From Pseudomonas sp. 6D_7.1_Bac1 (GTDB lineage Bacteria > Pseudomonadota > Gammaproteobacteria > Pseudomonadales > Pseudomonadaceae): 64,000 bases of DNA. This document shows, in pieces, positions 8,616 through 17,137 of this stretch. Under the pieces are notes generated by a model. It worked only from the letters and a program-made list of their open reading frames with translations. It was not told the DNA's origin and did no database searches. The position numbers and the translations under genes are program-made. Numbering within the stretch: the first letter of the stretch is position 1; each line of letters opens with the position of its first letter. Location of the stretch: the NCBI RefSeq assembly GCF_025465945.1, contig NZ_JANLNW010000052.1, positions 186,001-250,000 on the forward strand, in the 5' to 3' direction.

Positions 8616-9833
8616 ATGTCCGTTACCGCAACTCCCGCCAGCCTCACGCCGGATCATCATGCGCAATTTATCGACCTGCTGAGCACCAGCCTGGCGCAGA
8701 ACGCCTTCATCAAACTGGTGCTGGCCAAGTACGTCGGCGCTGAAGTCGACTTGCAGCGAATCATCATCAAGCAGCTGACCGTCAAGGAGCAGCCGTGCCT
8801 GTCCTTCGTCTATCGCTACAAGACGCGCGACATCACCAAGAATTTCCCGATCGAAGAGGGCGTTGCGACGATCGCTGCATTGTTGCCGCAGGCATTCAAA
8901 AACGCTCACTTGCTGTCGCTGACCGATGAAGCCCAGCTCGAATACAGCAAAAAGGGCAAGAGCTCGCTGTTCAAGAGCAAACCTCAGCAACTGCGCGAAG
9001 TGCCATCTGCTGAACACAACCGCGAAAAGAACCGCTTTCTGGACCTGACTCGGCCGTTTCTTGCGGACCTGGGCGTGACCAACAAGCAGCATGAACTGAT
9101 CCCGGCGATGTCACGCAAGTGGAAGCAGATCAACAAGTTCATCGAAGTCTTCAGCCATGCGCTGACGTCTTCACCACTGGCGCTGGATAAACCGGTTCGG
9201 GTGGCGGACTTTGGTTCAGGCAAGGGCTACCTGACCTTCGCCATTCACGATTACTTGCGCAACACCTTGCACGCCGAAGGCGTGGTCACCGGCGTCGAGC
9301 TGCGTGAAGACATGGTCACTCTGTGCAACGCCGCTGCCGCGCGCCTGGAGCATCCGGGGCTGGTGTTCAAATGTGGTGATGTGCGCAGTGTCGCACCGAG
9401 CGAACTGGATGTGATGATCGCCCTGCATGCCTGTGACATCGCCACCGACTATGCGATCCACACCGGCATTCGCTCCGGCGCCGCGATCATCATGTGCTCG
9501 CCGTGCTGCCATAAGCAGATTCGCCTGCAAATCCAGAGCCCGGCGCTGCTCAAGCCGATGCTGCAATATGGTTTGCACCTGGGTCAGCAGGCGGAAATGG
9601 TTACCGACAGCCTGCGAGCGTTGTTCCTCGAAGCGTGCGGTTATGAAACCAAGGTTTTCGAGTTCATCTCCCTGGATCACACCAACAAGAACAAGATGAT
9701 CCTGGCGGTCAAACGCGCTGAACCGGTGGACCCGGCCCAGCTGTTGGTGAAAATCCAGGAGCTCAAGGCGTTCTACCACATCAGCGAACATTGCCTGGAA
9801 ACCCTGCTGCGGGCCGATGGGCTGCTTATTTGA
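8616..9833 (+). CDS. class I SAM-dependent methyltransferase
   Basis: A 405-residue protein with a Rossmann SAM-binding motif VRVADFGSGKGYLTFA at about residue 193, the acidic loop GVVTGVELREDMV, and IALHACDIATDYAI as motif IV. A C-C-H cluster ICMSPCC-like (here IIMCSPCCHKQI) follows. This matches the Methyltransf_32-type bacterial family of unknown substrate; nucleic acid is the likely substrate by family resemblance. Its end overlaps the convergent EamA gene by 8 nt. Confidence 0.82.
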   Translation: MSVTATPASLTPDHHAQFIDLLSTSLAQNAFIKLVLAKYVGAEVDLQRIIIKQLTVKEQPCLSFVYRYKTRDITKNFPIEEGVATIAALLPQAFKNAHLLSLTDEAQLEYSKKGKSSLFKSKPQQLREVPSAEHNREKNRFLDLTRPFLADLGVTNKQHELIPAMSRKWKQINKFIEVFSHALTSSPLALDKPVRVADFGSGKGYLTFAIHDYLRNTLHAEGVVTGVELREDMVTLCNAAAARLEHPGLVFKCGDVRSVAPSELDVMIALHACDIATDYAIHTGIRSGAAIIMCSPCCHKQIRLQIQSPALLKPMLQYGLHLGQQAEMVTDSLRALFLEACGYETKVFEFISLDHTNKNKMILAVKRAEPVDPAQLLVKIQELKAFYHISEHCLETLLRADGLLI

Positions 9834-10785
9834 ACGGCCTGGTCTGAATACCCGCCGGTAACGTACCCGGTTGCGCCGGGCGCACTGCGGTCTTGCGCCC
9901 GAGCATCACGGTGATGATCACCCCGACCGCAAACAGCCAGGTAATCGGTTCGATGTGTTCGCCAAAGAACAGCGCCGAGAACGCGATGGTGAAGAAGATC
10001 TGCAGCAGCTGGATCTGACTGACCCGGGCAATGCCCCCCATCGCCAGCCCGGCGTACCAGGCGAAGAAACCGATGAACTGCGAGAACAGCGACACGTAGC
10101 CGAAGGCCCACCAGGTTTTCGCTGAAATCTCGCCGTGGTGCTGCAGCGCCAAATACGTCACCGGACCGATCAACAGCGGTGTCGACAGCACCAGCGCCCA
10201 GCAGATCACCTGCCAACCGCCCATTTCCTTGGCCAACCGGCCGCCTTCGGCGTAACCCAGACCACCGATGGCAATCGCCCCGAGCATCAGCAAATCACCG
10301 GCCTGGATGCTGCCGGCACCGCTGATCAGTGCATAACCCAGCACCAATGCACTCCCCAATGCAGCACAGGCCCAGAAGGCTTTCGACGGTCGTTCATGGG
10401 ACAACCACGCCGCATACAGCGCCACGCACAGCGGCTGTAAACCGTTGACCAGCGCGCCATGGGACGCCGGCAGGGTTTGCATGGCCCAGGCCGAAAGCAC
10501 CGGGAAACCGAGAATCACCCCGGCAATCACCAATGTCAGGCCTTTGACCTGCTTCCACGTCGGCCATTTCTCCCGCCGCCAGAGCAACAACAACGCCGCC
10601 GGAATCGCCGCGAACAATGCTCGGCCCAGACCATTGAGCAGGGGGTGGACTTCTTGCACCACGATCCGGGTGAAGGGCAGGGTCAGGCTAAAGATGACGA
10701 CGCCGAGCAGGCCCAGAGCCATGCCGGTGTTTTCGCGCGAGGACATAACGGTAACCAGAATCGAGGGTGGTGGAAGTGTCTTCAT
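9826..10785 (-). CDS. EamA/DMT-family transporter
   Basis: A 319-residue inner membrane protein with about ten hydrophobic helices in two EamA repeats (first repeat LGLLGVVIFSLTLPFTRIVV onward; second from about residue 150). These drug/metabolite transporters move small metabolites or amino acids, and the substrate here cannot be read from sequence. Starts at later methionines (10746 or slightly downstream) are possible because no upstream start has a clear ribosome binding site. Confidence 0.85.
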   Translation of the reverse strand: MKTLPPPSILVTVMSSRENTGMALGLLGVVIFSLTLPFTRIVVQEVHPLLNGLGRALFAAIPAALLLLWRREKWPTWKQVKGLTLVIAGVILGFPVLSAWAMQTLPASHGALVNGLQPLCVALYAAWLSHERPSKAFWACAALGSALVLGYALISGAGSIQAGDLLMLGAIAIGGLGYAEGGRLAKEMGGWQVICWALVLSTPLLIGPVTYLALQHHGEISAKTWWAFGYVSLFSQFIGFFAWYAGLAMGGIARVSQIQLLQIFFTIAFSALFFGEHIEPITWLFAVGVIITVMLGRKTAVRPAQPGTLPAGIQTRPFK

Positions 10786-10862
10786 CTAGCCACAAACCGT
10801 GCAGGCTACGCTGTTACAGCTAGACGCAGACTTATCCGTACAGTTTGAAGTACTCCGCCTAT

Positions 10863-10996
10863 CCCGTGGCGAGGGAGCTTGCTCCCGCTCGGCTGCGTAG
10901 CAGTCGTAAGAAGCTTGACGCGGTTTGTCTGAAATACAGAGGTGCATGGTTTTGGGGCCGCTACGCGACCCAGCGGGAGCAAGCTCCCTCGTCACA
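10863..10996. repeat. REP doublet, family 2
   Basis: Inverted GTGGCGAGGGAGCTTGCTCCCGCT-type cores bracket about 90 nt in the 335-bp gap between the EamA gene and the PfpI gene. The rest of that gap holds nothing I can assign beyond a GAGGAG ribosome binding site for the downstream gene. Confidence 0.88.
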
Positions 10997-11120
10997 GAAC
11001 CACCCTTGGACCACACATGTGATTCGCTGCTCGTAGTAGGCGGTTATTACCCGTTTCACCGGATTAGGACTACTTTGAATACTCCTTACTGCCTAAGTAT
11101 TTACCAGAGGAGTCATCCCC

Positions 11121-11702
11121 ATGGCCGCGAAAAAAATTCTGATGTTGGTCGGCGATTACGTCGAAGACTACGAAGTGATGGTGCCGTTTCAGGCGCTGCT
11201 GATGGTCGGTCACACCGTGCACGCAGTGTGCCCGGACAAAACCGCCGGGCAGACCGTGCGCACCGCGATTCATGACTTCGAAGGCGACCAGACCTACAGC
11301 GAGAAACCCGGTCACCTGTTCGCGCTGAACTTCGATTTCGCCAAGGTCGATGCGGCGGATTACGACGCGTTGCTGGTGCCTGGCGGTCGTGCCCCGGAAT
11401 ACCTGCGCTTGAACGAAAAAGTCCTGCAACTGGTGCAAGCCTTCGACAAGGCCGGTAAACCGATTGCGGCGGTCTGCCATGGGGCGCAATTGCTGGCAGC
11501 GGCGGGGATTCTCGAAGGTCGCGAGTGCAGCGCCTATCCCGCCTGTGCGCCAGAAGTGCGTTTGGCCGGTGGCACGTTCATTGATATTCCGGTGACTGAA
11601 GGTCATGTTCAGGGCAATCTGGCGACTGCCCCGGCCTGGCCGGCGCACCCGCGCTGGCTGGCCGGTTTCCTCGGTCTGCTGGGCACCAAAATCACCTTGT
11701 AA
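11121..11702 (+). CDS. DJ-1/PfpI-family protein
   Basis: A 193-residue protein of the DJ-1/PfpI superfamily. It shows [14 protein letters not shown] at the N-terminus with the conserved acidic residue, the nucleophile elbow [13 protein letters not shown] (cysteine near residue 120), and GGRAPEYL before it. Relatives act as glyoxalases, deglycase-like stress proteins or small-molecule hydratases; the exact reaction is not decidable here. A GAGGAG motif precedes the ATG. Confidence 0.87.
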   Translation: MAAKKILMLVGDYVEDYEVMVPFQALLMVGHTVHAVCPDKTAGQTVRTAIHDFEGDQTYSEKPGHLFALNFDFAKVDAADYDALLVPGGRAPEYLRLNEKVLQLVQAFDKAGKPIAAVCHGAQLLAAAGILEGRECSAYPACAPEVRLAGGTFIDIPVTEGHVQGNLATAPAWPAHPRWLAGFLGLLGTKITL

Positions 11703-11716
11703 CTGGAGGTTTGCGG

Positions 11717-11785
11717 ATGTGCGAGCTCTATGTCAAAGCCGACCCGATTCTGTACGAATCACGTTCGCGCTCGCTGCGCATCTGA
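11717..11785 (+). pseudogene. truncated ribbon-helix-helix protein gene (first 22 codons)
   Basis: A good ribbon binding site (GGAGG) precedes ATG and 22 codons reading MCELYVKADPILYESRSRS then LRI and TGA. From memory this opening matches a widespread Pseudomonas ribbon-helix-helix domain protein of about 100 residues that continues with RGVVTTLRLEN; here the frame stops just before that DNA-binding segment and no continuation is seen in other frames before the next gene at 11820. It is probably a remnant left by a deletion. Confidence 0.6.
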
Positions 11786-11819
11786 AGCGTGTAACTTCTT
11801 GATCGTCAGGAGAACGAGC

Positions 11820-12164
11820 ATGTCCGGATGGTATGAATTGAGCAAAAGCATCAATGGCCAGTTTCGCTTTGTGTTGAAAGCGGCCAACGCCGAGACCATT
11901 CTCACCAGCGAGCTGTACACCACGCGCGGCGCCGCCGATAGCGGCATCGCCTCGGTTCAGGCCAATAGTCCACTGGATGAACGTTACGAGAAAAAGTCCA
12001 CCAAGGATGGCCACCCTTACTTCAACCTCACGGCGGACAACCATCAGATCATCGGCAGCAGCGAGGCTTATTCCTCCGACGCCGCACGGGAAAAAGGCAT
12101 CGCCAGCGTCAAGGCCAACGGGCCGACCAAGGTGATCAAGGACAAGACTTTGCCGGTCCTCTGA
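11820..12164 (+). CDS. YegP-family DUF1508 protein
   Basis: A 114-residue protein built of two tandem DUF1508 repeats: GWYELSKSINGQFRFVLKA / ILTSELYTTRGAADSGIASVQ, and HPYFNLTADNHQIIGSSEAY / AAREKGIASVKANG. Each repeat is a small beta-alpha unit of about 50 residues. YegP proteins are small cytosolic proteins of unclear role, sometimes stress-linked. The start ATG follows AGGAGAACGAGC. Confidence 0.9.
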   Translation: MSGWYELSKSINGQFRFVLKAANAETILTSELYTTRGAADSGIASVQANSPLDERYEKKSTKDGHPYFNLTADNHQIIGSSEAYSSDAAREKGIASVKANGPTKVIKDKTLPVL

Positions 12165-12182
12165 ATACACCGAATAACCAGT

Positions 12183-12270
12183 GTGGGAGCGAGCCTGCTC
12201 GCGAAGACGGCTTTACATTCGACGAACATGTTGAATGTAAGACCGCTTTCGCGAGCAGGCTCGCTCCCAC
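12183..12270. repeat. REP doublet, family 1
   Basis: Inverted GTGGGAGCGAGCCTGCTCGCGA cores flank a palindromic centre (ACATTCGACGAACATGTTGAATGT). It sits between convergent genes. Confidence 0.92.
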
Positions 12271-12294
12271 AAGGGTTTTGTATGCGCCTGACGA

Positions 12295-13182
12295 TCAGCG
12301 CAAGGTGTTCAACAACCCTTGCAACTGGCTTCGACCGGTTTCACCCAGCGGGAAAATCGGCAGCCGTGGGTCGCCAACTTCCAGCCCGGTCATGCGCAGA
12401 CCGGCCTTGATCGTTGCCGGCAAACCGCCCTTGAGGATGAAGTCCAGCAATGGCAATTGGCGATAGAACAACTCCCGCGCCTTGCCCAGGTCATTGGCCA
12501 ACACGGCTTGATACAGCGCGCCATTGAGCTGCGGGATCAGGTTCGGCGCCGCTGTGCACCAGCCTTCGGCGCCTGCGGCGAAGGCCTCCAGCGCCAGCGT
12601 GTTGCTGCCGTTGTAGAACGGCACCTGACCTTCGCCGAGCCATTGCAGCTTGTGCATGCGTTGGATATCGCCGGTGCTTTCCTTGACCATGGTCACGTTT
12701 TCTACGGCGTTGAAGATCCGCAGGATCAGCTCCACCGACATGTCGGTGCCGCTGGTGGCCGGGTTGTTGTAGAGCATGATCGGCACGCCGATGCTTTCGC
12801 CGATAGCGCGGTAGTGAGTGAGGATCTCGGCTTCGCTGAGTTTCCAGTAGGACGTCGGCAATACCATCACCACGTCGGCGCCGTGTGCCTCGGCGAAGCG
12901 CGCACGGCGCACGGCTTTGGCGGTGGTCAGGTCGGAGACGCTGACGATGGTCGGCACGCGCTTGGCCACGTGCTTGATGCTGAACTCGCTGACCTGCTCC
13001 CACTCCGCATCGCTGAGGTAGGCCCCTTCGCCGGTACTGCCCAACGGGGCGATGGCGTGTACGCCGCCGTCGATCAAGCGGTCGATGGAGCGACCCAGCG
13101 CCTCGAGATCGATGCCTTCGCCATTAGCGGTAAACGGGGTGATGGTGTAGCCGATGATGCCGTGAATAGAAGGGGTAGACAT
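12295..13182 (-). CDS. DapA-family (dihydrodipicolinate synthase-like) class I aldolase/lyase
   Basis: A 295-residue TIM-barrel protein with family motifs GSTGEGAYLSDAEW (pyruvate-site loop), IMLYNNPATSGTDM (catalytic tyrosine) and VTMVKESTGDIQRM (Schiff-base lysine near residue 160). The family condenses or cleaves pyruvate with aldehydes. It lies 31 nt downstream of a class II aldolase gene, away from lysine genes, so a catabolic 2-keto-acid aldolase or dehydratase role is more likely than lysine synthesis. The ATG at 13182 follows a GGAGAGACCCC-like site. Confidence 0.85.
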   Translation of the reverse strand: MSTPSIHGIIGYTITPFTANGEGIDLEALGRSIDRLIDGGVHAIAPLGSTGEGAYLSDAEWEQVSEFSIKHVAKRVPTIVSVSDLTTAKAVRRARFAEAHGADVVMVLPTSYWKLSEAEILTHYRAIGESIGVPIMLYNNPATSGTDMSVELILRIFNAVENVTMVKESTGDIQRMHKLQWLGEGQVPFYNGSNTLALEAFAAGAEGWCTAAPNLIPQLNGALYQAVLANDLGKARELFYRQLPLLDFILKGGLPATIKAGLRMTGLEVGDPRLPIFPLGETGRSQLQGLLNTLR

Positions 13183-13213
13183 GGGGTCTCTCCGTTTAAG
13201 CAAAGGGATGGAT

Positions 13214-13996
13214 TCAATTCAGGCAATCGGCGTGTTGACGCAGGTTCTGCCGAGCGTAGTAGTTGAAGGCGGCGCCGTGGCGTTTGGGCTTGGAAATCCA
13301 GTCATGGGCTTCGCGGCCCAGTGCCGGCAGAATCGGTTTGAGCTCGCCCGCCGCCATCGCCAGCAGCTGCAATTTGGCCGCGCGTTCGATCAATTGCGCG
13401 ATGACGCAGGCTTCCTCAATGGTCCGCCCGGTCGACAGCTGGCCGTGGTGGGAAAGCAGAATCGCCCGTTTGTCGCCCAAGGCACCGGCGATGATTTCAC
13501 CTTCTTCGTTACCCACCGGCACACCTGGCCAGGCTTTGAGAAAGGCGCAATCCTCAAAGAGCGGGCAGAGGTCCATGTGCGAGATTTCCAGCGGTACTTC
13601 CAGCATCGACAACGCTGCGATGTGCGTCGGGTGCGTGTGGATGATGCAGTTCACATCCGGCCGGGCGCGGTAGACCCAGCTGTGGAAACGGTTGGCCGGG
13701 TTGGGCATGCCGTGACCTTCCAGCACCTCCAGGTCTTCGTTGACCAGCAGCAGATTGCTCGCGGTGATTTCGTCGAATCCCAGGCCCAGTTGCTGAGTGT
13801 AATAGGTGCCTGGTTGCGGGCCACGGGCGGTGATTTGCCCGGCAAGGCCTGCATCGTGGCCGTTCTCGAACAGAATGCGGCAGGTCAGCGCCAGCTTTTG
13901 CCGGTCGGTCCACGTATTATCCGCCAGCGTGCTTTGCATCTGCGAAAGCGCCTGCTTGATGAGTTGGTCTTTCGGTAGTGCTAATGTCTTGGCCAT
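13214..13996 (-). CDS. class II aldolase/adducin-family protein
   Basis: A 260-residue protein with the class II aldolase metal site: NCIIHTHPTHIAALSML (two histidines spaced HTH) and ILLSHHGQLSTGRTIEEA (third histidine), plus GLAGQITARG for substrate binding near the N-terminus. Relatives cleave sugar phosphates or act on hydroxy-keto acids. First gene of a two-gene operon with the DapA-like gene, transcribed away from the XRE-cupin regulator. The start MAKTLALP is preferred; six further codons upstream are possible. Confidence 0.85.
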   Translation of the reverse strand: MAKTLALPKDQLIKQALSQMQSTLADNTWTDRQKLALTCRILFENGHDAGLAGQITARGPQPGTYYTQQLGLGFDEITASNLLLVNEDLEVLEGHGMPNPANRFHSWVYRARPDVNCIIHTHPTHIAALSMLEVPLEISHMDLCPLFEDCAFLKAWPGVPVGNEEGEIIAGALGDKRAILLSHHGQLSTGRTIEEACVIAQLIERAAKLQLLAMAAGELKPILPALGREAHDWISKPKRHGAAFNYYARQNLRQHADCLN

Positions 13997-14074
13997 ATCG
14001 GGTGTCCTTTGCACAAATCAATGGACGTCGGATGTGTTGCTCCCGCAGCTCGCAAGGTCGTTGGGTGAACACAT

Positions 14075-14116
14075 ATGACACTTAAGAGGCTATATGACAC
14101 AAGGTGTCATTGGCAA
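14075..14116 (-). promoter_or_regulatory. promoter with operator palindrome for the aldolase/DapA operon
   Basis: A perfect 7-3-7 palindrome ATGACAC-AAG-GTGTCAT spans 14094-14110, and a third half-site ATGACAC lies at 14075-14081, 19 nt away. On the minus strand TTGCCA (14111-14116) and TATAGC (14089-14094) sit exactly 16 nt apart as -35 and -10, with the palindrome filling the spacer. A protein bound here would block RNA polymerase. The divergent XRE-cupin regulator is the natural candidate. Confidence 0.7.
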
Positions 14117-14155
14117 GGACTAATCGTTGCCTCCTTGATGGATTAATCGCTCCAC

Positions 14156-14698
14156 ATGTCTATCCGTTTGAAATTACTGCGAAAAAAACTCGGCGTTACG
14201 CTGGAGGCCTTGGCCGAAAAATCCGGCATGACCAAGAGTTATCTGTCGAAAGTCGAACGCGGGCTGAACACCCCGTCCATCGCTGCGGCGCTGAAACTGG
14301 CCAAGGCGCTGAACGTCAAGGTCGAGGAATTGTTCTCCGAGGACAGTGTCAGCCTCGACAGCTACAGCCTGGTGCGCGCCGATGAACGCCAGTCACTGGC
14401 GGCCAATGATCAGGCTCCGGGTTACGCGGTGCTGGCCCATCAGGTCAGCGAGCGCAGCCTGCTGCCATTCATCCTCTATCCGCCCAAAGAGTTCAGCGAC
14501 AAGACCTTCAAAGAGCACACGGGGGAAGAGTTTCTGTTCGTCCATGAAGGCCAGGTCGAAGTCGACTTCATGAGCGAACGGGTGATTCTGAACCGTGGCG
14601 ATGCGCTGCACTTCAACGCCCAAAAACCCCATCGCCTGCGCTCGGTGGGCGAGGTGCAGGCGCAGTTGCTGGTGGTGGTGCATAGCTCGGAAGAATGA
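14156..14698 (+). CDS. XRE-family regulator with C-terminal cupin domain
   Basis: A 180-residue regulator: helix-turn-helix at residues 1-65 (LKLLRKKLGVTLEALAEKSG, MTKSYLSKVERGLNTPSIAAAL) and a cupin from about residue 105 (FKEHTGEEFLFVHEGQVEVDFM, LNRGDALHFNAQKPHRL). The cupin probably senses a small-molecule effector. It is divergent from the aldolase/DapA operon and separated from it by a clear palindromic operator. The ATG has no strong ribosome binding site. Confidence 0.88.
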   Translation: MSIRLKLLRKKLGVTLEALAEKSGMTKSYLSKVERGLNTPSIAAALKLAKALNVKVEELFSEDSVSLDSYSLVRADERQSLAANDQAPGYAVLAHQVSERSLLPFILYPPKEFSDKTFKEHTGEEFLFVHEGQVEVDFMSERVILNRGDALHFNAQKPHRLRSVGEVQAQLLVVVHSSEE

Positions 14699-14712
14699 GT
14701 CGTCTGCAACGC

Positions 14713-14796
14713 ATCGCGAGCAGGCTCGCTCCCACATTCAACCGCATTTATCCTTGAGGAACTCGATCAACTGTGGGAGCGAGCCCGCTCGCGAAG
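14713..14796. repeat. REP doublet, family 1
   Basis: Two inverted family-1 REP cores (one copy GAGCCCGCTCGCGA, with one change) lie between convergent genes. Confidence 0.88.
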
Positions 14797-14813
14797 GGGT
14801 CGATCGGCCGACA

Positions 14814-15845
14814 CTAAACTTCGACGGGCACCGATAACTTCGGGCTACCCAACGCATGCGTCTTCGAATCAAAAAACTGCAGCTCCACCGCGGTCCCTTC
14901 AAACACCTTCGCGTAATGCCGTTTCTGGCTCTGGATGAACGCCGCACTGCGCGGATAGATCGAGATCGCCACGGTCTTCGGTTTCGCCTGGCGCAGTGCA
15001 TGAATGATGTGATTGTCCTGCTTGCCGAGACTGTGGCCGAAGATACACAGCGCTTCGCTTTGCTTGAGTAACTGGTCGTAGCAGAACGACAGGTAATCCG
15101 AACTGCGGATGGTCTTGAGCTTGTCTTCGCTGCTGCCTTCGCTGACGAACAGCGGCACATCGTCCAACGTTTTGATCGTGTTGTTGATCGCAAAACTGCC
15201 CAGCAGCGTGCCCTCGGTCGAGGTCAGTTTACGTGCCGTGCCGTCCTGATTGCGCACCAGGTGCAGGCCGCCATGCAGGTAAAGCAGGCGGGTTTTGTCC
15301 GCGGTGCTGGCGCTCAGGTCGAAACTCGGTGCGGTGCCGTGAAACAGGTCGCTGATGGCGTCGGGGTTGTGCTGGACCGCCCAGTAGTTGAGCAGGTCGT
15401 AGTTGGTGGTGAACACCGTCGGGTACGTGCTCAATTCCTGATGGATCGCCGCCAGGCTTGCGGCCTGCACCAGGCGCCACGGGATGTGCACCGCGTGCAC
15501 GGTGTTGATCAGCGCTTCCTTGATCGCGTAGTAGCGATTGCGCGGTGCGGCGGAACTCACGGCCAGGGCCTTGTTGACTCGGCTGGTGGTTTTCAGCGCG
15601 CCCAGCACTTGTTCGAAACTGCGGGTTTGCATCGCGTCGAACACGCTCAACTCGGACGGGCTCAACGGCTTTTCTTCGACCGTGCGGGCGTTCTCGAACA
15701 GCGAGTCGTAACCGAAGTCATCCCACACTGCGCGACTGGCACCGTTGCCCACCAGCAGACCGCTGAACGAGGTGGTTGCGCGCAACGCATTCCAGTCTTC
15801 TAGTCGGGCATCAAATTCCTGGAAATCGGTCATCGCGTCGGTCAT
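14814..15845 (-). CDS. DUF4917 protein with SIR2-like NAD-binding motifs
   Basis: A 343-residue protein. Motifs follow the SIR2-like order: GLLVGNGASRAVW (Gly-rich, near residue 30), TVFTTNYDLLNYW (about 145), LLYLHGGLHLV (about 190) and ALCIFGHSLGKQDNHII (about 265). Prokaryotic SIR2-like proteins include NADases of anti-phage systems, but DUF4917 itself has no assigned reaction that I know of. It stands alone between REP sequence and an alcohol dehydrogenase. A second in-frame start lies four codons downstream. Confidence 0.72.
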   Translation of the reverse strand: MTDAMTDFQEFDARLEDWNALRATTSFSGLLVGNGASRAVWDDFGYDSLFENARTVEEKPLSPSELSVFDAMQTRSFEQVLGALKTTSRVNKALAVSSAAPRNRYYAIKEALINTVHAVHIPWRLVQAASLAAIHQELSTYPTVFTTNYDLLNYWAVQHNPDAISDLFHGTAPSFDLSASTADKTRLLYLHGGLHLVRNQDGTARKLTSTEGTLLGSFAINNTIKTLDDVPLFVSEGSSEDKLKTIRSSDYLSFCYDQLLKQSEALCIFGHSLGKQDNHIIHALRQAKPKTVAISIYPRSAAFIQSQKRHYAKVFEGTAVELQFFDSKTHALGSPKLSVPVEV

Positions 15846-15988
15846 CTCGAGCAGGTGGAGTGCAGGGCGCAGACTTTATCACGACCGGGTGTTGAGCCAG
15901 ATCAACATACGCGGTGACTGATGGGTCGATCCTTTGGATATCCGCTGAATCGGGGTTGTCGGTTCGGCCCCATCGAAGAGGACTCGTC

Positions 15989-17137
15989 ATGACCAGCATG
16001 TTTTTCATTCCCGCCGTGAACATCATGGGCAGCGGTTGCCTCGACGAAGCCATGAACGCCATTCGCAACTACGGCTTTCGCAAGGCCTTGATTGTGACGG
16101 ACACTGGATTGGCCAAGGCTGGCGTGGCGACGTTGATCGCTGAAAAACTGGCGATGCAGGACATCGACTCGGTGATGTTCGACGGTGCCAAACCGAACCC
16201 GAGTATCGCCAACGTCGAAAGCGGCCTGGCGCTGCTCCAGCGCAGCCATTGTGATTTCGTGATCTCCCTGGGCGGTGGCTCACCGCACGACTGCGCCAAA
16301 GGCATCGCCCTGTGCGCCACCAACGGTGGCAAGATCGCCGATTACGAAGGCGTCGACCAATCGACCCAGCCGCAATTGCCGCTGATCGCGATCAACACCA
16401 CCGCCGGCACCGCCAGCGAGATGACCCGTTTTTGCATCATCACCGACGAGTCGCGTCACGTGAAAATGGCCATCGTCGACCGCAACGTCACACCATTGCT
16501 GTCGGTCAACGACCCGGCGCTGATGGCCGCCATGCCCAAAGGCCTGACCGCCGCCACCGGCATGGACGCTTTGACCCACGCTATCGAAGCCTATGTTTCC
16601 ACAGCGGCCAACCCGATCACCGACGCATGTGCGCTGAAAGCCATCGAGCTGATCAGCCGCAACCTGCGTCTGGCGGTACGTGATGGCAGCGATATGATCG
16701 CCCGGGAAAACATGGCTTACGCGCAGTTCCTCGCGGGCATGGCGTTCAACAACGCGTCGTTGGGTTTTGTGCACGCCATGGCTCACCAGTTGGGCGGTTT
16801 TTACGACTTGCCCCACGGCGTGTGCAACGCAGTACTGCTGCCCCACGTGCAAAGTTTCAACGCCACGGTCTGCGCCGAACGCCTGGCAGAGGTGGCGCAT
16901 GCCCTGGGCGCCGACACTTGCGGCGTCAGCCCGGAAGAGGGCGCCCAAGCGGCCATCGTGGCAATCCGCACGTTGGCCAGGGATGTGGAGATCCCCGGCG
17001 GTTTGCGCGACCTCGGCGCCAAGCTGCAAGACATCCCGATCCTCGCCGCCAACGCCTTGAAAGACGCCTGCGGCCTGACCAACCCACGGGCGGCGGATCA
17101 GCGGCAGATTGAAGAAATCTTCCGCAGCGCGTTCTAG
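15989..17137 (+). CDS. iron-containing alcohol dehydrogenase (YiaY-like)
   Basis: A 382-residue group III Fe-dependent alcohol dehydrogenase. NAD site: [17 protein letters not shown] (about residue 95) and [16 protein letters not shown]. Metal site: [14 protein letters not shown], then [27 protein letters not shown] with three histidines. It oxidises or reduces short-chain alcohols/aldehydes such as ethanol. The start follows GAAGAGGA; upstream in-frame ATG at 15914 is less likely because family members start at [12 protein letters not shown] sequence. It converges with and overlaps the MFS gene by 4 nt. Confidence 0.88.
   Translation: MTSMFFIPAVNIMGSGCLDEAMNAIRNYGFRKALIVTDTGLAKAGVATLIAEKLAMQDIDSVMFDGAKPNPSIANVESGLALLQRSHCDFVISLGGGSPHDCAKGIALCATNGGKIADYEGVDQSTQPQLPLIAINTTAGTASEMTRFCIITDESRHVKMAIVDRNVTPLLSVNDPALMAAMPKGLTAATGMDALTHAIEAYVSTAANPITDACALKAIELISRNLRLAVRDGSDMIARENMAYAQFLAGMAFNNASLGFVHAMAHQLGGFYDLPHGVCNAVLLPHVQSFNATVCAERLAEVAHALGADTCGVSPEEGAQAAIVAIRTLARDVEIPGGLRDLGAKLQDIPILAANALKDACGLTNPRAADQRQIEEIFRSAF

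Noticed and set aside
12295..13182. The DapA-family gene as lysine-pathway dapA
   Set aside because: It is in an operon with a class II aldolase and a divergent XRE-cupin regulator, far from lysine or cell-wall genes.
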